A stretch of DNA of 64,000 nt from Arthrobacter sp. 9V (GCF_902506065.1 NZ_LR732912.1:4168838-4232837); one strand, 5' to 3'; shown: positions 16,333-25,059, counted from the first letter of the stretch. The notes: generated by a model not told the origin, from the letters alone. A program made the numbers and translations.

Positions 16333-16382
16333 GGGGACAGCACTTGTTCCAATGAGCGCCCAGTGGAACGTTTGCTGTCCCC
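16333..16382. terminator. Imperfect palindrome after the phosphodiesterase gene
   Basis: GGGGACAGCA (16333-16342) pairs exactly with TGCTGTCCCC (16373-16382). The arms then continue with a GTTCCA/TGGAAC pair, three mismatches between. Outer flanks also match in part (ACCCAA, TTGGAC). It covers the end of the GDPD gene and the gap to the DoxX-like gene. It is of different sequence from the 5.3/8.6 kb palindromes. Confidence 0.65.
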
Positions 16383-17269
16383 TAGTTGGACACCATTAAC
16401 TGCGCGAGCACCTGCGCGGGCTTGTTGGTGGTGATCTCGTGGATGCCAAGCCCTTGGCAAAGGGCCACGTCCTTCTCCGAGTCAACAGTCCATACCCGGA
16501 AGACGCGGCCCGATTCCAACCACCGCTGAACGTTGCGGGCATGCTCCCTGATGTAGTCGATGCCCGGGCCGGCGATGTCTACTTCACCGGCGTCAAGTAC
16601 CCTTTCGGCCTCGAGCTGGGTTGCCCGCATAACGTTTGCTACGGCGCCGCCAGTCAGGAAACCGAGGCCGAGCTCCTGGCGGATCTCCTGAACAGTGAAG
16701 TCGTCCACCAACTGGCAGATGTACTCCTTGGGCACGCTCTGCAGCAGACGTTGAACGGAATCTGTATCAAAGCTCATAAAGGAGACCCTGATGTTCTCCA
16801 GCCGTGACTCCTCAGGTGTCCAGCCCTCTTCTTCCAGCAGGGCAAGAACACGGTCCTCCAGTTTCAGTCCATAAGGGCTGGGGTGCTTGAGTTCAATGGC
16901 CAACCCGATATCACGCCCCGCGGCACGGAGGATATCCAGCAGCTCCGGCAGGGTCAGGAGCTGGTCAGCTACTCCACCATAGGCATCCGGAATCCGGGCG
17001 CCCTTCCACGACGAAAAATCCAACTCCCGGAGCTGCTCCAAAGTGTGCTCAGCAACAGGGCCTGTGCCGGTGGACGTCCGGTCCAGGTTCGCGTCGTGCA
17101 GCAGCACCACATGCTGGTCCCGGGTCAGGTGCACATCGCACTCCACACCGTCGGCGCCGTCGGCAATGGCCTTCATGTAGGCGGCCCGGGTGTGCTCGGC
17201 AAAGGCTGCACTGGCACCTCGGTGGGCGTAGACCTTGGGCCGGCTTGGGGCGTAGTCGTCGCTAGTCAT
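16382..17269 (-). CDS. Glycerophosphodiester phosphodiesterase
   Basis: 295 residues. The GDPD signature is complete: KVYAHRGASAAFAEHTRAAY at residues 12-31, GVECDVHLTRD near 41-51, LLHDANLDRTSTGTG, and AIELKHPSPYG. The metal ligands (Glu, Asp) and the two catalytic His are present. It cleaves glycerophosphodiesters to glycerol-3-phosphate and an alcohol; no signal peptide, so probably cytosolic. TAACGT lies six bases before the ATG, so the transcript is probably leaderless. It is divergent from the DUF445 gene across 50 bases. Confidence 0.9.
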   Translation of the reverse strand: MTSDDYAPSRPKVYAHRGASAAFAEHTRAAYMKAIADGADGVECDVHLTRDQHVVLLHDANLDRTSTGTGPVAEHTLEQLRELDFSSWKGARIPDAYGGVADQLLTLPELLDILRAAGRDIGLAIELKHPSPYGLKLEDRVLALLEEEGWTPEESRLENIRVSFMSFDTDSVQRLLQSVPKEYICQLVDDFTVQEIRQELGLGFLTGGAVANVMRATQLEAERVLDAGEVDIAGPGIDYIREHARNVQRWLESGRVFRVWTVDSEKDVALCQGLGIHEITTNKPAQVLAQLMVSN

Positions 17270-17319
17270 GCAGACACGTTAGCCCACCCCGCTGCACGCT
17301 CGGGGGCTACGCTGGGCTA

Positions 17320-18666
17320 ATGCAGGTGAACTCTGAACAAATCCCAACCGAAGACGTCACCAACCCCACTCCCAGCTATGGCGCCGCACCCTCACGAAGG
17401 GCTTCCGCCGTCATCGAGCCCTCGGCCGGAGACATGGAAAGAGCGGCAGCGTTGCTCCGCATGAAACGGCTGGCCCTGGCGTTGCTGATCGCCATGGCGG
17501 TGATCTTCACGGTGGCATTCGCGTTCCAGAAGCAGTACCCGTGGCTTGAATACGTCAGGGCGGCGGCAGAAGGCGGCATGGTGGGTGCGCTGGCCGACTG
17601 GTTCGCGGTGACCGCCCTGTTCAAGTACCCCATGGGCCTGAAAATCCCGCATACCGCCATCATTCCCCGCCGCAAGGATCAGATCGGCCAATCTCTCAGC
17701 GACTTCGTCGAGAGCAACTTCCTGTCCCAAGAGGTTGTGCAGGACAAGTTGTCGAGCATCGATATTGCCCGCAAGGCCGGACGCTGGCTGGCTGCGCCCG
17801 GTGGTGCCGAGCGCGTCGCCAAGGAAGGCGGCGCTGTTATCCGGGGCGCCTTTACTGTGCTGAACGACGACGACGTGCAGGCAGTAATCGAAGGCATGGT
17901 CCGCAAACACCTGCTCACCCCGCCGTGGGGACCACCCGTGGGCCGGATGGCTGAACGGATCTTTGCCGACGGACACCACCACACGTTGGTTGATCTCCTG
18001 GTAGACCGCGCGGCCGACTGGGTGGACGCCAACCACGCAACAGTGAACAGGCTCGTCTCGGACCGCTCTCCCTTGTGGGTGCCCACGTTCGTTGATGGCC
18101 TGGTGGGCGACCGCGTCTACGTGGAACTCTCAAAGTTTGTTCGCGCCGTACAGGCCGACCAGAATCATCAGGTCCGGCAGTCCATTGACGCTTACCTCGC
18201 AGATCTGGCCCAGGACCTGCAGCACGATCCTGCAATGATCGAACGCGCCGAATCCATCAAGGCCCAAATCCTCGGCGACCCCGAAGTCCGCGAACTGGCG
18301 TCCCGCACGTGGGGAACGGTAAAAACTGCGCTGCTCAACGCCGTGGACGATCCGGACAGTGAGCTGAGCCGGCGCTTCAAGAGCGCCGTCCGCGACTTCG
18401 GCACCCGCCTGGTCAATGACGACGAACTGGCCGGCAAGATCAACACCTGGATTGGCGATGCTGCCGGGTACCTGGTGAATACCTACCGTTCGGACATCGC
18501 CGGCGTCATCTCCGATACCGTGGCCCGCTGGGATGCTGAGGAAACCTCGCAAAAGATCGAGCTTCAGGTGGGCAAGGATCTCCAGTACATCCGCATCAAC
18601 GGAACGGTGGTGGGCGCTCTGGCCGGCTTGGCAATCTTCACGGTGGCGCATCTGCTGTTTGGCTGA
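17320..18666 (+). CDS. DUF445 family membrane protein
   Basis: 448 residues. One membrane helix lies near residues 50-66 (LALALLIAMAVIFTVAFAF) and another at the C-terminus (GALAGLAIFTVAHLLFG). Between them is the DUF445 core with AAAEGGMVGALADWFAVTALFKYPMGLKIPHTAIIPRRKDQIG, which is diagnostic. The family is widespread and of unknown function; the large middle part is helical. A TACGCT box six bases before the ATG indicates a leaderless start. Confidence 0.88.
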   Translation: MQVNSEQIPTEDVTNPTPSYGAAPSRRASAVIEPSAGDMERAAALLRMKRLALALLIAMAVIFTVAFAFQKQYPWLEYVRAAAEGGMVGALADWFAVTALFKYPMGLKIPHTAIIPRRKDQIGQSLSDFVESNFLSQEVVQDKLSSIDIARKAGRWLAAPGGAERVAKEGGAVIRGAFTVLNDDDVQAVIEGMVRKHLLTPPWGPPVGRMAERIFADGHHHTLVDLLVDRAADWVDANHATVNRLVSDRSPLWVPTFVDGLVGDRVYVELSKFVRAVQADQNHQVRQSIDAYLADLAQDLQHDPAMIERAESIKAQILGDPEVRELASRTWGTVKTALLNAVDDPDSELSRRFKSAVRDFGTRLVNDDELAGKINTWIGDAAGYLVNTYRSDIAGVISDTVARWDAEETSQKIELQVGKDLQYIRINGTVVGALAGLAIFTVAHLLFG

Positions 18667-18706
18667 GGCACTGGAGCTATCCAACGCGCCTTGGTAGCTT
18701 CAACGC

Positions 18707-19135
18707 ATGGCTATCAAACTTGAGAACGTCGGCATCGCGGTCCGGGATCTTGAAGAAACGATCGCCTTCTTCACGGATCTCGGCCTTACGGTATTGGGCA
18801 GAGACACGGTCAGCGGAGAGTGGGCTGACACGGCGGTTGGGTTGGACGGCAACCACGCGAAAATTGCGGTGCTCCAAACCCCGGATGGCAATGGCCAGCT
18901 TGAACTCTTCGAATACCTGCATCCGGACGCGATCGAGACCCATCCGACCCTTCCCAACGAGATCGGTATGCACCGCGTAGCTTTCTCGGTTGACGACATT
19001 GACCACGCCTTGGAGATTGCCGCCAGGCACGGCTGCCACCCGCTGCGTGGTGTGGCCAACTACCAGGACGTTTACAAACTGACCTACCTGCGCGGTCCCA
19101 GCGGGATCCTGGTGATGCTGGCGCAGAAACTATAG
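18707..19135 (+). CDS. VOC family (glyoxalase-type) protein
   Basis: 142 residues forming two beta-alpha-beta-beta-beta units: KLENVGIAVRDLEETIAFFTDLGL at the start and MHRVAFSVDDIDHALEIAARHG in the second half, ending TYLRGPSGILVMLAQKL. Metal ligands of the vicinal oxygen chelate fold are plausible (first-strand Asn/Val is unusual, Glu near the end absent), so the activity cannot be assigned. TAGCTT six bases before the ATG implies leaderless transcription. Confidence 0.82.
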   Translation: MAIKLENVGIAVRDLEETIAFFTDLGLTVLGRDTVSGEWADTAVGLDGNHAKIAVLQTPDGNGQLELFEYLHPDAIETHPTLPNEIGMHRVAFSVDDIDHALEIAARHGCHPLRGVANYQDVYKLTYLRGPSGILVMLAQKL

Positions 19136-19200
19136 GGCTGGCAGCGAAGGCACAGATAGTTCAGTGCATCTGCGAGGATCATGCAGCTGTTTCCTGCTGA

Positions 19201-20007
19201 TCAGCCCAGGAGGTGCACCATCTGCCCGGGCCTGGCTTGGCCGACCAGGTCCAAGTCCTCGTCGCGGACCACTGCGATCACTGGCGACTCGGCAGTATCC
19301 GGGTGGCCCGCCAGAGCTACGACGGGAAGCCCCGACGGCGGCAGCAGGACAGCGCCCGACACCAGCTGTCGGGCTTGGCGTGCTTCAGCGGCGGCATCGC
19401 CGGGACCAGGGACAGCATCAAGGGGCCGGCCGGAGAGCCGAGCACCTGCCCGATCCGACTCCGGCGACAGAATCCAAGGTTCACTGGTCAACCGAAGCCA
19501 TGTACCGGCGTCGAAATTCTGTGCTTGAGGCCCAGGCGAGACCCTCACAACCACGGGACGCTGGGGATCCAAAGCCCGCCGGGCGGAATGGTTCGCCTCG
19601 GGGAAGGCATGGCCGTGCGGCCGTCCAAAAGACAGAGCCGCACCAGCCCGCAGTTGCTCGGTCAGTGGAGTCTCTGCCTGCCGGATTCCGCCCTGGACCC
19701 CGACGTAGTAGCGGAGACCAAACAAGGCACGGCCGAACTCAAGTACTGCGCCGGGAGGGACGCGCACCGCTTTGTTCAGTGGAAGTTCACTACCGTTGAG
19801 CGTGACCAACCCCTCGGCGCCGGTGACCGCCACGGCCGAGCCTGTCACGAACCGCAGCTTCAGCCCGCCCAGCAGCACCTCAAGTCCGGCAGCAGAGTCC
19901 GGGTTACCCAGCAGGCTATTGGCCAAGTGCATGGACGCTCGGTCCAGTACTTGCCCAGGAGCGAGAACCATGGTGCTGGCTCCCGGCTCCACCACTACCG
20001 CGCTCAC
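19201..20007 (-). CDS. pxpC: PxpC-like 5-oxoprolinase subunit, motif-depleted
   Basis: 268 residues from GTG 20007. The LANSLLGNPDSAAGLEVLLGGLKL part and the GAVLLPPSGLPVVALAGH..ESPVIAVVRDEDLDL end identify the biotin-dependent carboxyltransferase/PxpC family. The family's early TVQDxGRxG-(7)-SGA block is missing: the text passes from EPGASTMV straight to VLDRASMHLAN. The GSxSTD block after GGI is also gone, and TTGGYP reads DTAESP. PxpB, the usual partner, is not encoded between pxpA and this gene. The protein may be inactive or rewired. An upstream TTG would add seven residues. Confidence 0.7.
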   Translation of the reverse strand: MSAVVVEPGASTMVLAPGQVLDRASMHLANSLLGNPDSAAGLEVLLGGLKLRFVTGSAVAVTGAEGLVTLNGSELPLNKAVRVPPGAVLEFGRALFGLRYYVGVQGGIRQAETPLTEQLRAGAALSFGRPHGHAFPEANHSARRALDPQRPVVVRVSPGPQAQNFDAGTWLRLTSEPWILSPESDRAGARLSGRPLDAVPGPGDAAAEARQARQLVSGAVLLPPSGLPVVALAGHPDTAESPVIAVVRDEDLDLVGQARPGQMVHLLG

Positions 20008-20011
20008 AGGC

Positions 20012-20761
20012 TTAGGCGAACGCTTCAATCTCGACGCCGGCTTTCTCCAAGCCCTCGCGAACTGCTGCAGCCATGTTCACCGCACCGGGGGTATCACCGT
20101 GGATGCAGAGGGAATCGGCCTGCACGGGCACCACTGTTCCGTCGATGGCCAGTACTTCCTTGCGCGTTGCCAGCCGCACGGCCTGGGCTACAACGGCCTC
20201 CGGGTCATGCAGCACCGAGCCTTCCTGGGTGCGCGGTACCAACGTTCCATCCGGCAGGTAGGCGCGGTCCACGAAGGCTTCGCGGAAGACGGGGTGCCCG
20301 GATTCCTCAGCAAGCTTCAGCCACTCCGAGCCCGGCAATCCCAGGACCGGCAGGCCAGGATCGTAAGCGTGGACAGCCGCCACTACGGCTTCGGCCTGCT
20401 CAGCGTCCCGGACGATCCTGTTGTACAGCGCGCCGTGGGGCTTCACGTAATCCACGGAAGCTCCCACCGCATGGGCCATTCCATCCAAGGCACCAAGTTG
20501 GTAAAGCACGTCCCCGAACAACTCGTCAAAGGTCATGTCCAGCGAGCGCCTGCCGAAGCCGGCCAGGTCCCTGTATCCGACATGGGCGCCCACACGGACA
20601 TCCAACTCGAACGCCGCACGGCAACTGTCCAGCATGGTGAGGGGATCACCGGCGTGGAAGCCGCAGGCCACGTTGGCGCTGCTCACGATGCGGAACATCG
20701 AGGCGTCGTCTCCCATGGTCCAGGAGCCGAAAGACTCCCCGAGGTCAGCGTTCAGATCCAC
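20012..20761 (-). CDS. pxpA: PxpA, 5-oxoprolinase subunit A (LamB/YcsF family)
   Basis: 249 residues with intact family motifs: MDLNADLGESFG at the N-terminus, ANVACGFHAGDP (30-41), VGAHVGYRDLAGFGRR, YVKPHGALYN and ALCIHGDTPGAV-like SLCIHGDTPGAV near the end. With PxpB and PxpC it hydrolyses 5-oxoproline to glutamate using ATP. Here only pxpC follows. The start lies 17 bases inside the end of the EcsC-like gene, so translation may be coupled to it. Confidence 0.88.
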   Translation of the reverse strand: MDLNADLGESFGSWTMGDDASMFRIVSSANVACGFHAGDPLTMLDSCRAAFELDVRVGAHVGYRDLAGFGRRSLDMTFDELFGDVLYQLGALDGMAHAVGASVDYVKPHGALYNRIVRDAEQAEAVVAAVHAYDPGLPVLGLPGSEWLKLAEESGHPVFREAFVDRAYLPDGTLVPRTQEGSVLHDPEAVVAQAVRLATRKEVLAIDGTVVPVQADSLCIHGDTPGAVNMAAAVREGLEKAGVEIEAFA

Positions 20762-21563
20762 TGCTACCGCCTTCCAGCGTTGTGTTTTTCAGGATGTTTT
20801 TGGGCGCGTTGGGGAGCAGCTCACCAGGAACCGTATCCGGGAGCGGGCCGAAAGCTTCCTTTGCGGTGGACACCACGGCACGGCCCATCATCAAGTTGCC
20901 CGCACCGCCCACTACGGCGCCCACACCGAACGGCAGGGCACGGCCGATAAAGGCGGAACCTTGCCGTTTCAGGAGGTTCTTCAGGAACGCGCGCTGGATG
21001 GAGTCGCGGATAACACCGAATCCACTCCCCGGAATCTTCTTGGTGAGCGTCCGGCCCCACGCGTTGGTCACGCCTTTGCCGCGCCCCAACGATTGCCCGC
21101 TGAGGGCGCCAAGCATGGACGTGCCTTCCTCTCCCAGCATGATGGCCATGACCATGGTTTGCGCACGCTCGGGATCTGTCAGCCGGATCCCGTGCAGCTC
21201 TGCCAGGGACGACGCATAGAGTGCAGTAGTTTCCAGGAAGCCCACGGTTGCGAGCGCGGATAGCCCCAGCGACGCCGCGGTTCCAATACCAGGGACGACG
21301 GCGGTAGCACCTACCGCTGCGCCTCCCCCGGAGATGGCCAGCAGGTAGTGGCGTTCCAGTTTGGCGGCAAGCTGCGCCGGTGAATCATGGGGGTGCCTGC
21401 GTTGGAGCCGGCGGAGGTTGGCCAGGACCAGGGGCCGTTGGACTTCCACAGCTTTCAGCAGCACGTTGTGTACTCCGGGCTTGGCGTTGCCTTGGGCGTC
21501 AAACACTGCGTTGTGGGCTGTTTCCTGGGCGATCTTCACCGCCGGGTTGGGGCGCTTGGGCAT
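20745..21563 (-). CDS. EcsC-like membrane-associated protein
   Basis: 272 residues. A glycine/alanine-rich hydrophobic stretch (about residues 75-115, with ISGGGAAVGATAVVPGIGTAASLGLSAL in pieces) is followed by LAELHGIRLTDPERAQTMVMAIMLGEEG, then a second glycine-rich segment (ALPFGVGAVVGGAGNLMMGRAVV). This pattern resembles the EcsC family, whose role is unknown. ATG 21563 has AAGGAG eight bases upstream; a GTG two codons earlier is too close to that site. Confidence 0.6.
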   Translation of the reverse strand: MPKRPNPAVKIAQETAHNAVFDAQGNAKPGVHNVLLKAVEVQRPLVLANLRRLQRRHPHDSPAQLAAKLERHYLLAISGGGAAVGATAVVPGIGTAASLGLSALATVGFLETTALYASSLAELHGIRLTDPERAQTMVMAIMLGEEGTSMLGALSGQSLGRGKGVTNAWGRTLTKKIPGSGFGVIRDSIQRAFLKNLLKRQGSAFIGRALPFGVGAVVGGAGNLMMGRAVVSTAKEAFGPLPDTVPGELLPNAPKNILKNTTLEGGSSGSER

Positions 21564-21761
21564 CTTCACCTCTCCTTGGCAGTTAGTCGTTTTACGGGGA
21601 ACTGCTGGCTTCAGCCTATGTCACGCCGTCGCCTTGCGAGAGCCGTTGGAGGCCGTATGTGGACAGTATTCCGCGGAGAGCGGACCCCATATTGGCCATA
21701 CCCGGGCGTAAACTGGGGTGCACTCACGGAAGCAGTCCAAGCAAGGACAGGAGTAACCGTT

Positions 21762-21929
21762 ATGAATGCCTCAGACAAGAATGAAGATGCCGTACGGCAC
21801 CACACCGACGCCCCTGCGGAGGGTGAACCTGAAGGCTGGGTACCGCAGGATACCGGCTTGCACAGCCAGGACCCCGCAGAAGGTGCGGACACCGACGACG
21901 ACGACGCACCGCCGTCGGGCGCTGCATAA
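21762..21929 (+). CDS. Small acidic hypothetical protein
   Basis: 55 residues, rich in Asp, Glu and Pro with a DTDDDDAPPSGAA tail; no membrane segment and no cysteine. ACAGGAG stands nine bases before the ATG, so translation is plausible. The product looks intrinsically disordered. The frame is open further upstream, but without a start signal. It ends 61 bases before the MFS gene. The 192 bases before it hold no gene. Confidence 0.5.
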   Translation: MNASDKNEDAVRHHTDAPAEGEPEGWVPQDTGLHSQDPAEGADTDDDDAPPSGAA

Positions 21930-21990
21930 CGCACAGCTTTAGCATCAGCGGGCCTTCCACGGCATTCAGGCCCAGGCTTAGGGTAGTGGG

Positions 21991-23307
21991 ATGGCCTCGC
22001 TGAGAGCGCTGCGTCCCTTTGCGCACCGGGAATTCCGTGTGCTGATTTCCGCGCTGTCCATTTCCATCTTCGGATCCGGAATGTGGGCTGTGGCGATGGT
22101 TTATGAGGTGATCCACCTCGGTGGCGGCCCCCTGGAACTGTCCTTGGTGGCCACGGCAGCCAGCATCGGCTTGGTGGGTTTCGTCTTGGCGGGCGGCATC
22201 GCGGCCGACCGATTCCCGCAGCGAATCCTGATCATCGCAGTGGAGGGCGCCAACCTGGCGGTCATCGCCTCCATCACAGCTCTTGCCCTGTTCAACGTCA
22301 TTGAACTGTGGCACCTGGCTGTGGGCGCTTTTGTCATCGGCGTAGGCCAGGCATTCTTCTTCCCGGCCTACTCGGCCATGCTTCCCCGCATTCTGCCCGC
22401 TGATGACCTTCTGGCCGCCAACGGGCTGGAAGGAACAGTGCGGCCGGTGTTGCAGCAGGCGGCCGGCCCGGCAATCGCGGGAATTCTTGTGGCAGTGTTG
22501 TCCCCGGCCCATGCTGTGGCTGGTGTGGCCGTTTGCCACTTGCTGGCGTTCGGGATGGTCAACCTCCTGAGCCGCCAGGCGCCCGGTGATCCTGCCGTGG
22601 GTGGAAATGGCCCGGACACTGCGGCAACCGGCAAATCATCCCTCTTCAAGGACCTCCGGGAAGGTTTCAGCTACACAGTACGCACACCGTGGCTTCTGTG
22701 GACCCTGATCTGGGCCTGCCTGTCCGTGCTTTTCCTGATCGGTCCCATCGAGGTCCTGCTGCCGTTCGTGGTCCGTGACCAATTGGGCGGCGACTCGAGG
22801 ACGTTCGGTTTCCTGCTGGCAGTCATGGGTGTTGGCAGTGCCGCCGCCGCGCTGGCCACGGCAACGGTCCGCCTTCCCCGGCGCTATCTCACCGTGATGG
22901 TGGTGACGTGGGGGCTGGGCAGCCTGCCGGTAGCTGCAATCGGATTCATGGACAATTTCTGGGTTCTTGGTGCCGCCATGCTGATCTTCGGTGCCACCGA
23001 AGGAGTCGGCATGGTCATCTGGGGAACCCTGCTGCAACGGAGGGTGCCACGGCATTTGTTGGGCCGTATCTCCAGTCTGGACTTCTTTGTTTCGTTGGCC
23101 TTGATGCCGGTATCCATGGCACTCGCCGGCCCCATGGCCGAGGTGGTTCCCATCTGGCTCATCTTCTTCATAGCCGGCTTGGTGTGTCCCATCATGGCCT
23201 TCGTGGCACTCTTTGCAGCACGCATGATGACCGATGAGATAGAGAATCCGTTGACTTCCAACACCATGGGTTCTGAATCTGCAGACACACAGCCGGACTC
23301 TGTGTAG
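21991..23307 (+). CDS. MFS transporter, DHA3-like drug exporter type
   Basis: 438 residues, about 12 helices. The opening AHREFRVLISALSISIFGSGMW and the loop GGIAADRFPQRILI are typical of the MefA/tetracycline-like DHA3 group (FRxLxxxxxxSxxGxxM and DRxxRR). Substrates of this group are mostly macrolide-like compounds, but many members are untested. TAGGGT ends six bases before the ATG, so the transcript is probably leaderless. The gene is followed by a conserved hypothetical 29 bases downstream. Confidence 0.85.
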   Translation: MASLRALRPFAHREFRVLISALSISIFGSGMWAVAMVYEVIHLGGGPLELSLVATAASIGLVGFVLAGGIAADRFPQRILIIAVEGANLAVIASITALALFNVIELWHLAVGAFVIGVGQAFFFPAYSAMLPRILPADDLLAANGLEGTVRPVLQQAAGPAIAGILVAVLSPAHAVAGVAVCHLLAFGMVNLLSRQAPGDPAVGGNGPDTAATGKSSLFKDLREGFSYTVRTPWLLWTLIWACLSVLFLIGPIEVLLPFVVRDQLGGDSRTFGFLLAVMGVGSAAAALATATVRLPRRYLTVMVVTWGLGSLPVAAIGFMDNFWVLGAAMLIFGATEGVGMVIWGTLLQRRVPRHLLGRISSLDFFVSLALMPVSMALAGPMAEVVPIWLIFFIAGLVCPIMAFVALFAARMMTDEIENPLTSNTMGSESADTQPDSV

Positions 23308-23330
23308 CGTGTCCACTACCTGAGGAAGGA

Positions 23331-24587
23331 CTAACCATGGCCGCTGGCACCATAGACGATCCCTGGCAGCTCACCACTCCCCCGGGCTCTTCGGACTACA
23401 TCATGTACAGGGACGAAGCCGCGGATCCGCCGGCCATTGTCTGCAAAGTGGGGTCCACCAAGCTGCTGTACCAGCTCCGCGCCATCGAGGACCTGCACGC
23501 GTGGCTGGTGGCCCAAGGCGATTGGGTGCCCCTGGGCGCCGCCGACGAAGGCAAGGAAGCCGCCCCCGGAACGGTGGAGGCCTGGGGTCGCAGCGAGGAC
23601 AATCCCGTGGGTGGCTGGTACGGGCTCCGCAAGGGATACCGTGGGCGGTTCGGGATGTACATGCCGCCACTGCTGGAAGCACTGGGGTTGGCCGAGCTCA
23701 CCCATGAGAAGCGGAACAACACCATGCGGGCGGTCAAGAAGTAGGGGCGGCGCGTGTGCTTGGGACGCGAAGATGTTCAAGCCAAGTACCCGTGACAGAT
23801 AAGCCGTGGCTTGTTGGCCCCGGACGCTGTTGCCTGCAGGGTCCAGCCGGGGCGAAAACGCGCCGATTCCTGCTTTGCCGGGTGAGACTGTCAGCAACCC
23901 GCCGGACACTCCTGATTTGCCCGGGAGCCCGATCTCGAACAACCACTCACCGGAGCGCTCATACAGCCCGTTGGCCGCAAGGACGGCGAGGGTGTCCCGG
24001 CATACTTCCGCTGAAACCACCCGTTTTCCCGTCACCGGGTTGACCCCGCCGTCGGCCAGGGTGGCACCCATGATGGCGAGATCGCGGGCGCTCACCCGCA
24101 GTGAGCATTGTTTGGTATAAACATCGACGACAGCCAGCGGATCCCGCCCGATCCTTCCGTAACTTTCCAAGAGCCTGGCAATAGCCCGGTTACGGGTATT
24201 CGTGGCGGCCTCGGAGCGGTAGACCTCATTATCCAGCGCCAGGTCACGGCCCGCGAAGGCAGAGAGCCCCGACTGGACGGCTGCCCACTGCTCGTCCGCA
24301 GTGGTGCCCGGCATGAGTGCGTACACAAATGCTTTGGAGATGGACTGGATGGAGAACTCCACATCGGCGTCGCCAGCCACATGGACCCCGCCGTCTACTC
24401 CCACCACACAGACGCCAAAGAGATCAGGGTCAGCGCGCGCCAGAACTGGAATGTAGTCCGCCACGTCGCCGTCCTGGCAGGTACGGTTCCGCTGGAGGGA
24501 TGCAGCTACCAGCGAATCCACCTGATCCCGGCCGGGCAAAGTACCGGTAGAAACTGCCTGTTCCACACCCTCAACATTTGAATCCAC
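23331..24587 (-). CDS. glsA: Glutaminase with internal gap and read-through C-terminus
   Basis: 418 residues. Glutaminase A motifs are plain: ADYIPVLARADPDLFGVCVV, QSISK with catalytic Ser82 and Lys85, YTKQCSLRVSARDLAIMGATLADGGVNPVTG, GLPGKSGVSGG and FSPRLDPAGNSVRG. Two things are odd. After SKAFVYAL (residue 91) the text jumps to PGTTADEQ, so the block of about 50 residues with EPSGxxFN and NPMINAGA, which contributes substrate-binding residues, is absent. And the frame has no stop where the domain ends (about residue 275, near 23760): it runs 138 more codons, antisense to the conserved gene 23337-23744. It is probably inactive or altered. GTG start with GGGGGAA five bases upstream. Confidence 0.7.
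   Translation of the reverse strand: MDSNVEGVEQAVSTGTLPGRDQVDSLVAASLQRNRTCQDGDVADYIPVLARADPDLFGVCVVGVDGGVHVAGDADVEFSIQSISKAFVYALMPGTTADEQWAAVQSGLSAFAGRDLALDNEVYRSEAATNTRNRAIARLLESYGRIGRDPLAVVDVYTKQCSLRVSARDLAIMGATLADGGVNPVTGKRVVSAEVCRDTLAVLAANGLYERSGEWLFEIGLPGKSGVSGGLLTVSPGKAGIGAFSPRLDPAGNSVRGQQATAYLSRVLGLNIFASQAHAPPLLLDRPHGVVPLLMGELGQPQCFQQWRHVHPEPPTVSLAEPVPATHGIVLAATPGLHRSGGGFLAFVGGAQGHPIALGHQPRVQVLDGAELVQQLGGPHFADNGRRIRGFVPVHDVVRRARGSGELPGIVYGASGHG
23337..23744 (+). CDS. Conserved actinobacterial hypothetical protein
   Basis: 135 residues. It starts IDDPWQLTTPPGSSDYIMYRD and contains ICKVGSTKLLYQLRAIEDLHAWL, GDWVPLGAADE and NPVGGWYGLRKGYRGRFGMYMPPLLEALGL. This highly conserved style of sequence recurs across actinobacteria and soil bacteria as a small protein without a known function. 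AGGAAGGA precedes the ATG. The whole gene lies antisense to the extended 3' end of the glutaminase frame; its conserved protein sequence and ribosome site make this strand the real coding strand here. Confidence 0.75.
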   Translation: MAAGTIDDPWQLTTPPGSSDYIMYRDEAADPPAIVCKVGSTKLLYQLRAIEDLHAWLVAQGDWVPLGAADEGKEAAPGTVEAWGRSEDNPVGGWYGLRKGYRGRFGMYMPPLLEALGLAELTHEKRNNTMRAVKK

Positions 24588-24636
24588 CAGGGTTCCCCCA
24601 GATTCGTTGAAAGGCCCTGCCCCGAACGTCTTTCCC

Positions 24637-25017
24637 TCATTTGCCGGGCGCGAGTGTCCCTATCCCATCCCCGCCTTGGCCGAACACCGCTAACTTCCCG
24701 TCTTCCTGAATCTTGGCCGTCGAAGCATTGGAAAGCCAGGTGTCCACACCTTCGCAGGCCATGCGGGTGGACGCGAAACCGCCGAACGAGATGGTCTTGC
24801 CGTCCTCTTTCCACGTCCCCATGAGTCTGTTGCAGCCGTCCGTTCCCGTGGCACGGCCATCTGATGTGAGGTCCAGGGACGGTTGTTTGGTGTCTCCGGT
24901 GTTACCCCACACGCCAACGAAAGGGCTGGTGCCGCTTCCCGCGCATCCTGCCATCAAGGCGGCCGCAACCACCGCAAGGAAGACAGCGTGCAGGGTGCGG
25001 TTCCGCGTGTGCGCCAT
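24637..25017 (-). CDS. META-domain (HslJ-like) lipoprotein
   Basis: 126 residues. A signal peptide ends in the lipobox LMAGC (Cys25), so the protein should be lipid-anchored outside the cell. The rest, GVWGNTGDTKQPSLDLTSDGRATGTDGCNRLMGTW in order, is the META/DUF306 pattern found in HslJ-type proteins. The role of such lipoproteins is not known. TAGACT lies six bases before the ATG, which indicates a leaderless transcript. Confidence 0.78.
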   Translation of the reverse strand: MAHTRNRTLHAVFLAVVAAALMAGCAGSGTSPFVGVWGNTGDTKQPSLDLTSDGRATGTDGCNRLMGTWKEDGKTISFGGFASTRMACEGVDTWLSNASTAKIQEDGKLAVFGQGGDGIGTLAPGK

Positions 25018-25059
25018 GCGGTCAGTCTAGGTTTACAGGCCTCAGCCGTCTACGGGATC

